From contig JAAZBA010000263.1 in NCBI GenBank assembly GCA_012514045.1, positions 1-13,911 of the forward strand: a DNA stretch of 13,911 nucleotides, written 5' to 3'. Positions 7,976 through 13,911 of this stretch are shown here, one piece after another. Position 1 is the first letter of the stretch. Every line of letters starts with the position of its first letter. Made by a program: the position numbers and the translations under genes. The notes beneath the pieces are model-generated. The model saw nothing but the letters and a program-made list of their open reading frames with translations. It searched no databases and was not told the origin of the DNA. Source of the stretch: Clostridiales bacterium. GTDB lineage: Bacteria > Bacillota > Clostridia > Oscillospirales > QAMX01.

Positions 7976-8019
7976 AAGCGCCGCTGGCTGTGTTAATAAT
8001 GAGACACTGCCGGCGGCTT
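7976..8019. terminator. Imperfect hairpin between convergent genes, possible terminator for the ECF gene
   Basis: The arms AAGC-GCCG and CGGC-GCTT pair with one bulge, and inner bases extend the stem. Read on the minus strand the stem is followed at once by a T-rich run (to about 7961), which would suit termination of the ECF S component transcript. On the plus strand only a weak T-rich stretch follows. The call is moderate because the stem has mismatches. Confidence 0.4.
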
Positions 8020-8040
8020 GTTAAATATGTTCTTACTTTC

Positions 8041-8089
8041 CCTGATCGGATACCTGAGTGTTATTTTCGGTCAAGATCAGGCTGTTTTT
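8041..8089 (+). terminator. Possible intrinsic terminator of the AraC-type regulator gene
   Basis: CCTGATC (8041-8047) pairs with GATCAGG (8075-8081), with two more inner pairs possible, and five T residues follow at 8085-8089. The loop is long and the T-run starts 4 nt after the stem, so the structure is plausible but not ideal. Confidence 0.4.
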
Positions 8090-8094
8090 CTGCA

Positions 8095-8116
8095 CTGCGC
8101 TTATTTTTACGCGCAG
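8095..8116. repeat. Small inverted repeat near the 3' end of the ECF gene
   Basis: CTGCGC (8095-8100) pairs with GCGCAG (8111-8116) around a T-rich 10-nt loop, 10 bp after the ECF stop codon in the minus-strand direction. No T-run follows the stem in that direction, so it is more likely a 3'-end hairpin than a terminator by itself. Confidence 0.4.
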
Positions 8117-8125
8117 GTCTTTACC

Positions 8126-8665
8126 TTAATCCCTTAAATTAGTGATTTTCGGGTTGTCAAGAATCATGACAAGTATCGGTATCAGAATAATCTGAACAAT
8201 GATTCCGGGGATCGCGTTGGTGAACGCGCCTGCAATGAAGGCGGCAAATGTAAAGCTTCCGCCGCTGATTCCCAAAAATACAAACATAGCCAAGCCCCAG
8301 ACAAGTCTGCCGATTATCATTGCGATAAGCAGGGAGAAGTAAATGTACAGCTTTTTACGGGGGAGTTTTTTGTGCAGCCAACCGGAAACCGTGCCATAGG
8401 CTGAAAGCTCAAACGCCATACAAAGGGCTGTGGGGAACAACGGAGGCATGCCAAGGGTAAGGGAGCGAAGCAGCGGAGCAATAAAGCCGACAGCAAGTCC
8501 CCAACCCCATCCGCAGAAGAAACCGCAAAGAAGCACAGGGATATGCATCGGACAAAGTCTTGCGCCGATCTCTGGAATCTGTCCCGTCAGAAACGGCATA
8601 ACGTAAGCAAGGGCAAGGAAAAACGCGGCGAGCACCATTCTTTTTACGCTGTTTTGTTTTTTCAT
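8126..8665 (-). CDS. ECF transporter S component (substrate-binding membrane subunit)
   Basis: The 179-residue product is very hydrophobic with about six membrane helices and a Lys/Arg-rich N-terminus, the usual size and shape of an energy-coupling-factor S component. The sequence FLTGQIPEIGARLCPMHIP, the PLLRS segment and the C-terminal GAFTNAIPGI region resemble the ECF S family of PF12822. These proteins bind a vitamin or vitamin-like compound and join a shared EcfA/A'/T module, which is not in this window. The start has GGAGG 7 nt upstream. It has its own promoter and a long leader with a terminator, so control by attenuation is likely. It lies downstream of the DUF3842 gene in the same direction. 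The substrate is not assigned; riboflavin, pantothenate or others cannot be told apart by eye. Confidence 0.85.
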   Translation of the reverse strand: MKKQNSVKRMVLAAFFLALAYVMPFLTGQIPEIGARLCPMHIPVLLCGFFCGWGWGLAVGFIAPLLRSLTLGMPPLFPTALCMAFELSAYGTVSGWLHKKLPRKKLYIYFSLLIAMIIGRLVWGLAMFVFLGISGGSFTFAAFIAGAFTNAIPGIIVQIILIPILVMILDNPKITNLRD

Positions 8666-8815
8666 TTTGTTACCTCCGGATGCAAAAAAAGCGCCATTAC
8701 CCCTTCAGAGATAATGACACCTTCATGGCATCGTTTTAATATTATTATTTTAGTCGCGGATTATTGTATTGCTGTGGGAGAAAGCTTCTGCCTTCGTGCT
8801 ATTCTTCTGAATAAC
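8666..8815 (-). ncRNA. Structured 5' leader, candidate riboswitch or attenuator of unknown class
   Basis: The predicted transcript starts near 8815 and runs about 150 nt before the ECF start codon. Its first 18 nt form a 7-bp hairpin (arms 8815-8809 and 8804-8798, loop AGAA on the minus strand). A purine-rich middle part follows, then a strong terminator. Bases 8729-8725 (GCCAT) can pair with 8697-8693 (ATGGC), which are part of the terminator stem, and GATGC (8732-8728) can pair with GCATC (8683-8679), so alternative folds exist. I compared it by eye with TPP, FMN, cobalamin, preQ1, tetrahydrofolate and T-box consensus elements and recognised none. Confidence 0.5.
8684..8720 (-). terminator. 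Leader terminator (attenuator) before the ECF S component gene
   Basis: On the minus strand bases 8720-8708 pair with 8703-8691 in a 13-bp stem with four G-U pairs, closed by a TGAA tetraloop (8707-8704), followed directly by seven T residues (8690-8684). It lies after the promoter and before the ribosome binding site, 18 nt from the ATG, so most transcripts would stop here unless the stem is prevented from forming. Confidence 0.8.
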
Positions 8816-8821
8816 AACGAT

Positions 8822-8850
8822 ATTATATCATAGAGATTAAGATTAGTCAA
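8822..8850 (-). promoter_or_regulatory. Sigma-A promoter of the ECF S component gene
   Basis: TTGACT (8850 to 8845), a 17-bp spacer and TATAAT (8827 to 8822) form a near-consensus promoter. The -35 box contains the stop codon of the DUF3842 gene (8849 to 8847), so the two genes are packed tightly but the second can be transcribed alone. Confidence 0.8.
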
Positions 8851-9266
8851 GCGTTTAGGCTGTCAACAATGCTGCGCAGTTTCTGTATGGCATCGGCAAT
8901 CAGAGCGCCGGTATTCAGGTCTGGCACTCCTGCAACCTGGTTTTCGCACTTGTTCATCGGGATCAGTATGCGAACGGCGTTCGCCTGCCCTACGGCAAGC
9001 GCCATTTTGCCGGTGATCTCACCGAGCAGTGAATCGGCGATAACGATTCCGATGGGACCGATGATGATATCGGCTTTGCGGCAGGCAACGATTACGGGAT
9101 TCTCGCCTGTGGCGGCGTTTTTTGCTCCCGCCTTCAGCATAGCCGCAGTTGCAGCGACATTCGTGCCGATTGCTGTCAGGTTGATGTTCTGAAACTGCGC
9201 GAGAATTTCTCTCACGAGCTGTGCCCCAAGCTGTCCGCCCTGGCCGTCAATGATTATTATATTCAT
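8847..9266 (-). CDS. DUF3842 family protein
   Basis: The product is 139 residues from the ATG at 9266, which has AGAGGTG as ribosome binding site; an in-frame ATG at 9284 would add six residues but has no binding site. The N-terminus (MNIIIIDGQGGQLG) is a beta strand and a glycine-rich loop like that of nucleotide-binding Rossmann folds. Further family-like segments are TAIGTNVAATAAMLKAGAKN, GPIGIVIADSLLGEITGKM and ILIPMNKCENQVAGV. I recognise this as the small uncharacterised DUF3842 family of Firmicutes; no reaction is known to me. It is a soluble cytoplasmic protein. The gene lies directly upstream of an ECF S component, which hints at a link with vitamin or cofactor handling, but this rests only on position. 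Confidence 0.8.
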   Translation of the reverse strand: MNIIIIDGQGGQLGAQLVREILAQFQNINLTAIGTNVAATAAMLKAGAKNAATGENPVIVACRKADIIIGPIGIVIADSLLGEITGKMALAVGQANAVRILIPMNKCENQVAGVPDLNTGALIADAIQKLRSIVDSLNA

Positions 9267-9306
9267 AATGACACCTCTACACAAAAGTACGAAAAAACCT
9301 TGCCCT

Positions 9307-9351
9307 GCAGACAGATAATGCCTGCGCCCCTGATATTCAAAGCTTGTCTGC
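9307..9351 (-). repeat. Inverted repeat in the leader of the DUF3842 gene
   Basis: GCAGACA (9307-9313 on the plus strand) is the reverse complement of TGTCTGC (9345-9351). On the minus strand the stem is followed after 9 nt by a run of six T residues (9297-9292), and then by the ribosome binding site. It could be a weak attenuator or a simple leader hairpin. Confidence 0.35.
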
Positions 9352-9362
9352 GTCTGTCTACA

Positions 9363-9391
9363 AGTGTATCACAAAAAAGCACAATAAACAA
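9363..9391 (-). promoter_or_regulatory. Possible promoter of the DUF3842 gene
   Basis: TTGTTT (9391 to 9386), a 17-bp spacer and TACACT (9368 to 9363) give a moderate sigma-A match about 100 bp before the start codon. A second TATAAT at 9443 to 9438 has no good -35 partner. The rest of the gap between 9267 and 9483 holds no gene that I can support and no clear terminator for the upstream ABC genes. Confidence 0.45.
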
Positions 9392-9483
9392 GGGAAACAA
9401 GGCGTTTCGCTGTGGTTTATATGCCCTAAACTTGAAAATTATAATACCAAGTGCTATGGATTGCAGGAAAACAGAGAGGCTAA

Positions 9484-11148
9484 TCAGGTGTTTCCCTGCG
9501 GCAGCTCCCATCGCCTGTCGATAATTGATTCGAACACATTCTTCCTGTGGGTCACCAAAAGCACTGAGCAACCCTCGCGCTTGAGCTCCGCTGTCAGTGT
9601 TTCCACGCCGTTTTGCGATACCGTATCCATGGCGGAGGTAGGTTCATCAAGTATTAGCAAGGAAGGGTGTTTATATGTGGCGCGGGCTATGGCTATGAGC
9701 TGCATTTCTCCACTTGATAATTCTCCCGACTCCCGCGTGTCGCCGCTCAGGGACATACAAAGCATATTGTCCAGGTATTTTTCAATACCCAGTACGGACG
9801 CCACATACGCAAGACGCTCTTTGTCGACGGTTTCGGAAAATCCTACAATATTGTCGCGCACGCTGCCCTCTAAAAACTGCGGCATCTGTGAAACATACCC
9901 AACTTCTTCCTTGCGAAGACGTTCCATGGCAGTCTGGTCAGCCGTATCGACGTTAAGAATGTAAATTCTCCCCTCCTGCGGTCTGTAAAGCCCCAGAATA
10001 AGGCGGATAAGTGTCGATTTGCCGCTCCCGTTCGGACCGGCGAGCTGCACGCATTCACCCGGACGCAGGGCAAAGGACAGGCGGTCAAATACCCGGTTCC
10101 CGTCCAGCCAGGCAAAACTCACATTGTCTATGACAATGGTATTGTCTGTATCTGCCGGCACCAGGTCATCCTGACATGCGGAAACAGGCGGCTCCATAAA
10201 GTCCAACACCCGCTGCGCTGCGGTCACGCTGCCCTGCTGCAGAGAAAACAAACTGCCGATGCCCCTGATAGATTCCAAAATCATTATGGATGCCTGCTGG
10301 GATGCCAGCAGCACACTCACGGAAAGAGACTGACGGCTCACCATATACACGCCCACCACAATAAAGAGAACGCGATAGAGCGTCATAATAACTTCCATAA
10401 GGCTTTCTACCAACAGATGGCGTGTTTTCATGCTGCCCTGAGCCTTTACCACGTCAGTATTCAGCGCGCGCATATCGGAAATAAACGAAGCGCTGCGAAG
10501 GAACACGCGGATCTGCGCAATACCCTGGACCATTTTAACCATTTTGTCCATAAGGTCGGATTGTTTGGTATAAAAGGCATTGGCGGAAGCGGATATGGGT
10601 TTGCTTAGCGGCATACAAAGAGCCATTATCAAAAGACCTGACACAAGCGTGAATATAAGAAGGCGCCAGTCAAGCATCGCGCCAAAGACAAAAGACACCA
10701 CAAGAGAGCATAAAGACAAAGCGTTTCTTCGGACATAACCGTCCAAAAGCTTCGCAGCCTCGTTCACTTCGCCGGCGTATCGGCAGACAATGTCCCCCAG
10801 CTGAATGCCGTTTGTTTTCAGGCGGTCAGAAAACAGGTTTTTAATGATTTTCTGGCGGAGTTTTCCCTGAGTCTCTACATATATAATTCCCACTATGCTG
10901 TTGAGAAGAAAAAGCACAATGGACGCGCAAACGCTGAAAACGACTACCCACACGCTGAGCAGCCGAAAAACACCGCTATCGCCCAGCGCAAGGTCGGTCA
11001 GCCATTTTGTCCCCCAGATGCCCAGACCCTGCCCCAGAGCATTGACGAGTCCTTCGACAACAATCAGCAGCAGGAAGAAAACACCGTTCGCGGGCGTCAG
11101 GCGCACAATTTTTCTCATGATTTTCGTATAATCCCTGCGTACGTTCAT
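9484..11148 (-). CDS. ABC exporter half transporter (membrane domain fused to ATPase)
   Basis: The 554-residue product has an ABC exporter membrane domain at about residues 15-310 and an ATPase domain at about 335-554. Walker A is GPNGSGKST (371-379), the Q-loop Gln is 421, the signature is LSSGE (477-481, degenerate from LSGGQ), Walker B is LLILDE (497-502) and the switch His is 534. So the nucleotide site looks active. The start overlaps the stop of the membrane-only gene (ATGA), and GGAGG inside that gene's last codons serves as its binding site. The two proteins are probably made together and form a heteromer in the membrane. The cargo is not evident: no precursor peptide, peptidase or modification enzyme is nearby. 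Lipid, peptide or drug export are all possible. Confidence 0.92.
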   Translation of the reverse strand: MNVRRDYTKIMRKIVRLTPANGVFFLLLIVVEGLVNALGQGLGIWGTKWLTDLALGDSGVFRLLSVWVVVFSVCASIVLFLLNSIVGIIYVETQGKLRQKIIKNLFSDRLKTNGIQLGDIVCRYAGEVNEAAKLLDGYVRRNALSLCSLVVSFVFGAMLDWRLLIFTLVSGLLIMALCMPLSKPISASANAFYTKQSDLMDKMVKMVQGIAQIRVFLRSASFISDMRALNTDVVKAQGSMKTRHLLVESLMEVIMTLYRVLFIVVGVYMVSRQSLSVSVLLASQQASIMILESIRGIGSLFSLQQGSVTAAQRVLDFMEPPVSACQDDLVPADTDNTIVIDNVSFAWLDGNRVFDRLSFALRPGECVQLAGPNGSGKSTLIRLILGLYRPQEGRIYILNVDTADQTAMERLRKEEVGYVSQMPQFLEGSVRDNIVGFSETVDKERLAYVASVLGIEKYLDNMLCMSLSGDTRESGELSSGEMQLIAIARATYKHPSLLILDEPTSAMDTVSQNGVETLTAELKREGCSVLLVTHRKNVFESIIDRRWELPQGNT

Positions 11149-12113
11149 GCGCGCGCCTCCTCTCCCTCATCGTCTTCAGACAGCGCGTCCGCTTGGGCGC
11201 GCAGGAGACGACAGGTGTCGCTTGTTTCCTTCCATTTGGGAATGATTTCAAACAGCAAAGAGAAAAGCCGCTTGATGGTATCGCTGTAGATATTAAAAGT
11301 CAAAAGCATGCCGATAGATATTTCACCGCGCATAATCAGATATCCGCCAAAGATGTAGATGATGATCCGAAAATACTGCTCCTGGGTGTTGGTGATAAAC
11401 CATACCATTTTTCTGAAGATTGTCGCTTTTCTCTTTTTCTTGTCCAGTGAAATCAATTCGGTCAGATTGTCAGTCTGCGCTTTATCTGACAGCCCCTGGG
11501 CGATCCATTCTTCATAAAACCGAATATCCTGCTGGATCTTCATTTCATAATGGACAATCTCCGTCTCTAAGCCGGATACCACCTGCTTCAATCGCTCGGA
11601 AAGCATTTTCATAAACCACACCAAAAGGGGAAAACCGACAATAAAACACAGCATGAGCTTCCAGCTCACCGTAAGAGCAAAGACTAACGTGACAATTCCG
11701 CCGACTATGTCCGGCACAAATACCGTGCCCATCCATTCCAGCATTTCGCCCACTTTTTTTGTGTCGCTCGTCAGAACGCGCAGAAACGAGCCATCCTCCA
11801 GGGCGCAGATTTTTCGCTTTTCCGCTACAAAATCCAAAAGCTGCATCCGCATATGCCCGGAAACCTGAACAGACAGACGGCTCGCGTCACGCTTGAGCAG
11901 CCATACAAAAAAATGAAATATGCACACGTGCTCAGCGTATTCAATAAGCTTATTCATCGGGTTTTCCAACGCTACCAGTTGATCAAGCGCCTCTCCCAGC
12001 GTCAGATATTCCAAATAGCCTAAAAAAGCCGCTATGGCTGTAAAGGCAAAATATCTTGCCAGCAGCATTCCGCGCCCCCGCAGCTGCCGGCGATAAAAAG
12101 CGAACATACCCAC
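11145..12113 (-). CDS. ABC exporter membrane domain without an ATPase domain
   Basis: The 322-residue product has about six membrane helices (near 18-40, 58-76, 125-147, 150-172, 240-262, 265-285) with the loop pattern of the ABC exporter membrane domain. It ends at about residue 307 where a linker to the ATPase would start, followed only by an acidic, Ala-rich tail (LSEDDEGEEARA). No Walker A, signature or Walker B is present, and the next gene begins 4 bp inside its stop with its own full membrane domain, so no ATPase piece was lost by a simple frameshift. The GTG at 12113 and the ATG at 12107 are both possible starts; GAGG lies 11 nt before the GTG. It should pair with the downstream full half transporter. 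No clear promoter was found in the 76 bp before it, so it may be read from the SLH gene. Confidence 0.85.
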   Translation of the reverse strand: MGMFAFYRRQLRGRGMLLARYFAFTAIAAFLGYLEYLTLGEALDQLVALENPMNKLIEYAEHVCIFHFFVWLLKRDASRLSVQVSGHMRMQLLDFVAEKRKICALEDGSFLRVLTSDTKKVGEMLEWMGTVFVPDIVGGIVTLVFALTVSWKLMLCFIVGFPLLVWFMKMLSERLKQVVSGLETEIVHYEMKIQQDIRFYEEWIAQGLSDKAQTDNLTELISLDKKKRKATIFRKMVWFITNTQEQYFRIIIYIFGGYLIMRGEISIGMLLTFNIYSDTIKRLFSLLFEIIPKWKETSDTCRLLRAQADALSEDDEGEEARA

Positions 12114-12189
12114 TTAAATCATAACCTCATTCTGACCGAATTTTAAAATATGGACGTAACAGAATATACACTGTACCAAAAACATATAG

Positions 12190-13779
12190 TTATTTTATTA
12201 CTTCTGTAAGTCTCAACATCGTTATTGCCGATTGTTCGACCGTGAAATAATCCTGCGGCTTAAACAGATTGGCGCCTACGCCCTGCATAAGCGGCGTTTT
12301 TGTATCTCCGCAGAGTACTCGGGAAACCGCATCGACCTCGGCAATAGCCCAATCGGAAATCCGGTCTTTATCCGCGAAGGAAACGCTGTTCCCTGTTAAC
12401 GGAATATCCAGAATCGCAGCCGCTCTTGAAAGCATCACCGCGGCTTGTTCCCGTGTGATAAACCTGTTTGGCGCAAACCGATTGTTTCCGACGCCTTTGA
12501 CGATTCCAAGCGCCGATGATGCCAAAACGTCGGGGTCATCACAATCCGAGAAGTTCATGACTTCCGCTTCGGCTGAAAGCTCCTGGATGGTTTTGCCCGT
12601 AATCTCTTTCACGCTCTGAGACAGCATGCGGCAAAATTCCTCTCTCGTACAGCAGTCTTTCCACCAAAGCCGTATATCCTCCGGCACGAGATTTTTGATT
12701 ATAGTCTTTGTCACTTCAGGCTTCGCCCAATCAGACGGCTCCGGCTGTATATCAGGCAATGCGATGATTCCATATTTCCCGCCTTTTGAGACGACAATAT
12801 GCCCGTCGTTGTCACTGATAGTGCATCTTTCACCGTTCGTAGTATAATTAAAGACATAGCTGTCAAATGTGCCTTTAGGGATGACGATATTGCCATCGCG
12901 ATCCATTATATAGGGCTCCATATTGAATGTGTTATTGTCGAATGCGCAAATGTATTTGCCGCCGATTAAACCTAAAAACGGCGCGTGGGCTTGTTTTGCG
13001 ATGAGACGGCCGCGCCCCGTAAAGATATAGTTCATGCTGTCAGGGGATTTGCCGCTGCCGGTATATCCGTAAAGGAAAAGCCCGCGGCAGCCATAGTACA
13101 GCTGGCTGTAAACGGAATCCCCGGTCATGCAATAGGGCAGAAAATCCAACAGAAGCTGTCCGTCGTCATTATAAGCTTTACAGTATGTAATCGGCTCCCA
13201 GCCATCGCCATTCATAGATATTGAAACGCCAGCCGGCCCGCCTGCCTCATACTTCCATTGCTCAGACAGCTGCTTTTCACTGTCGTTGTAATCCGTAATA
13301 TTAAAGCCGTTTCCATAGCCAAGCTCGCCGGTAATCTTGCCGGTTGTCAGATCATATAAATACATATCGCCCCACCATGAGCCGGGACGGAGAAATTCTT
13401 TCCCGTCGATCGCAATACAATGCGTCGCGTCTTTCATGAAAACAGACTTATAAATTGCAGGCACTATAACCGTCAGATCACGGGAATACACGCCTATGTT
13501 TTCATGTTGTTTCATTAGGATATAATCGCCGGAAAAAGAAATCTCCTTAATGCCGCTTAAGAGTTTCGTGCCGTCAAAGCGATAAAGACTATAGAGCGGA
13601 ATATAGGAGAGGCTTTTACTGTCGCGCGTGACGAATATGTCGCCGCTTATAGTGAAGATCGAATCATATTCAAGGGGGACAATCAGTTCATATGCCGTAT
13701 GTTCGCTGTCCGTTGCGTATGCTACAAGGCTTATGACAAACGCAAGGATGATGCACAGCAGAATAGTTTTATTTTTCAT
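12190..13779 (-). CDS. Secreted protein with WG-repeat-like N-terminal part and three SLH domains
   Basis: The 529-residue product has a signal peptide at residues 1-22 (cleavage likely after AYA). Residues 25-345 contain beta-rich WG-repeat-like units, for example VPLEYDSIF at 34-42, VPAIYKSVF at 106-114, DRDGNIVIP at 293-301 and GKYGIIAL at 334-341. Residues about 349-391, 409-455 and 467-525 are three S-layer homology domains, each with a TRE or TVE motif; the first is the most divergent. SLH domains bind pyruvylated secondary cell-wall polymers, so the protein should sit on the cell surface. The start has an excellent AAGGAGG site. I see no clear promoter in 13780-13911, which holds no gene. 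The ABC exporter genes follow in the same direction after 76 bp; a functional link is uncertain. Confidence 0.85.
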   Translation of the reverse strand: MKNKTILLCIILAFVISLVAYATDSEHTAYELIVPLEYDSIFTISGDIFVTRDSKSLSYIPLYSLYRFDGTKLLSGIKEISFSGDYILMKQHENIGVYSRDLTVIVPAIYKSVFMKDATHCIAIDGKEFLRPGSWWGDMYLYDLTTGKITGELGYGNGFNITDYNDSEKQLSEQWKYEAGGPAGVSISMNGDGWEPITYCKAYNDDGQLLLDFLPYCMTGDSVYSQLYYGCRGLFLYGYTGSGKSPDSMNYIFTGRGRLIAKQAHAPFLGLIGGKYICAFDNNTFNMEPYIMDRDGNIVIPKGTFDSYVFNYTTNGERCTISDNDGHIVVSKGGKYGIIALPDIQPEPSDWAKPEVTKTIIKNLVPEDIRLWWKDCCTREEFCRMLSQSVKEITGKTIQELSAEAEVMNFSDCDDPDVLASSALGIVKGVGNNRFAPNRFITREQAAVMLSRAAAILDIPLTGNSVSFADKDRISDWAIAEVDAVSRVLCGDTKTPLMQGVGANLFKPQDYFTVEQSAITMLRLTEVIK

Positions 13780-13911
13780 TGTGACTCCTCCTTTTTCTCT
13801 CTGTAATTTATTTTAGAATGCACAAGGGGCGGACTGTTTGCAGCGGAGAATGACAAAAATATCCCAAAATCCAGGCAGAATAAGGCAGTAAAAACTACAT
13901 TCAAAAGGAAA

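Noticed and set aside
8711..9276. A shared 12-mer (ATAATGACACCT) at 8711-8722 and at 9265-9276, the latter next to the DUF3842 start
   Set aside because: Several chance 12-mer matches are expected in a window of this size; one copy is part of the terminator stem and the other is a ribosome binding site, so a common function is not supported.
9263..9571. 102-codon minus-strand frame bridging the gap between the ABC exporter and the DUF3842 gene
   Set aside because: It overlaps both neighbouring genes in another frame, has no family resemblance, and covers the likely promoter and leader of the DUF3842 gene.
11130..11160. Frameshift joining the membrane-only ABC gene to the next ABC gene
   Set aside because: The downstream gene begins with its own binding site and a complete second membrane domain, so the two are separate genes, not one broken gene.
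13044..13068. Walker-A-like GYTGSGKS in the SLH protein (residues 238-245)
   Set aside because: The protein is secreted, has no Walker B or other NTPase motifs, and the segment lies in a beta-rich repeat region, so the match is probably chance.
1..13911. CRISPR arrays, insertion sequences, tRNA or rRNA genes
   Set aside because: I found no regularly spaced repeats, transposase-like frames, terminal inverted repeats or RNA-gene signatures.

Overview
The window looks like a chromosomal segment of a Gram-positive anaerobe of the Clostridia (Firmicutes). The signs are strong AGGAGG-type ribosome binding sites, sigma-A promoters of near-consensus form, GTG and TTG starts, a lipoprotein-dependent sugar importer of the Lpl/Ytc type with a membrane-bound AraC regulator, an ECF-transporter S component, a DUF3842 protein and a protein with S-layer homology (SLH) domains. 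The exact genus cannot be read from the sequence.

Region 1 (about 1-5920, minus strand) is one operon read right to left: a lipoprotein substrate-binding protein, two ABC permeases, a CapA-like metallophosphatase and an alpha/beta hydrolase cut by the window edge. Spacings are short and the last two genes overlap by 4 bp. A perfect 17-bp hairpin separates the binding-protein gene from the permeases and probably makes the binding protein more abundant than the membrane subunits. No ATPase gene is present, so the importer probably uses a shared MsmX-type ATPase encoded elsewhere. The likely job is uptake of a carbohydrate-type solute with intracellular de-esterification and a second hydrolytic step.

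Region 2 (5777-7949) is the control unit. A divergently transcribed, two-pass membrane AraC/YesN-like regulator faces the operon. The 145-bp gap holds two back-to-back sigma-A promoters, each with a 17-bp spacer, and three GTATAC elements placed at the -35 edge of the transporter promoter and over the -10 of the regulator promoter.

Region 3 (7950-9483) holds a convergent gap with several hairpins, then two minus-strand genes: a DUF3842 protein and an ECF transporter S component. The S component has its own promoter, embedded in the end of the DUF3842 gene, and a leader of about 150 nt that ends in a 13-bp hairpin followed by seven U residues just before the ribosome binding site. This looks like a transcription attenuator or a riboswitch of a class I do not recognise.

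Region 4 (9484-13779, minus strand) has a secreted SLH protein with WG-repeat-like features, followed by a two-gene ABC exporter. The first exporter gene encodes only a membrane domain and overlaps by 4 bp a second gene encoding a full membrane-plus-ATPase half transporter. The missing second ATPase domain is the most unusual protein-level feature of the window.

There are no tRNA or rRNA genes, CRISPR arrays or insertion sequences that I can see.
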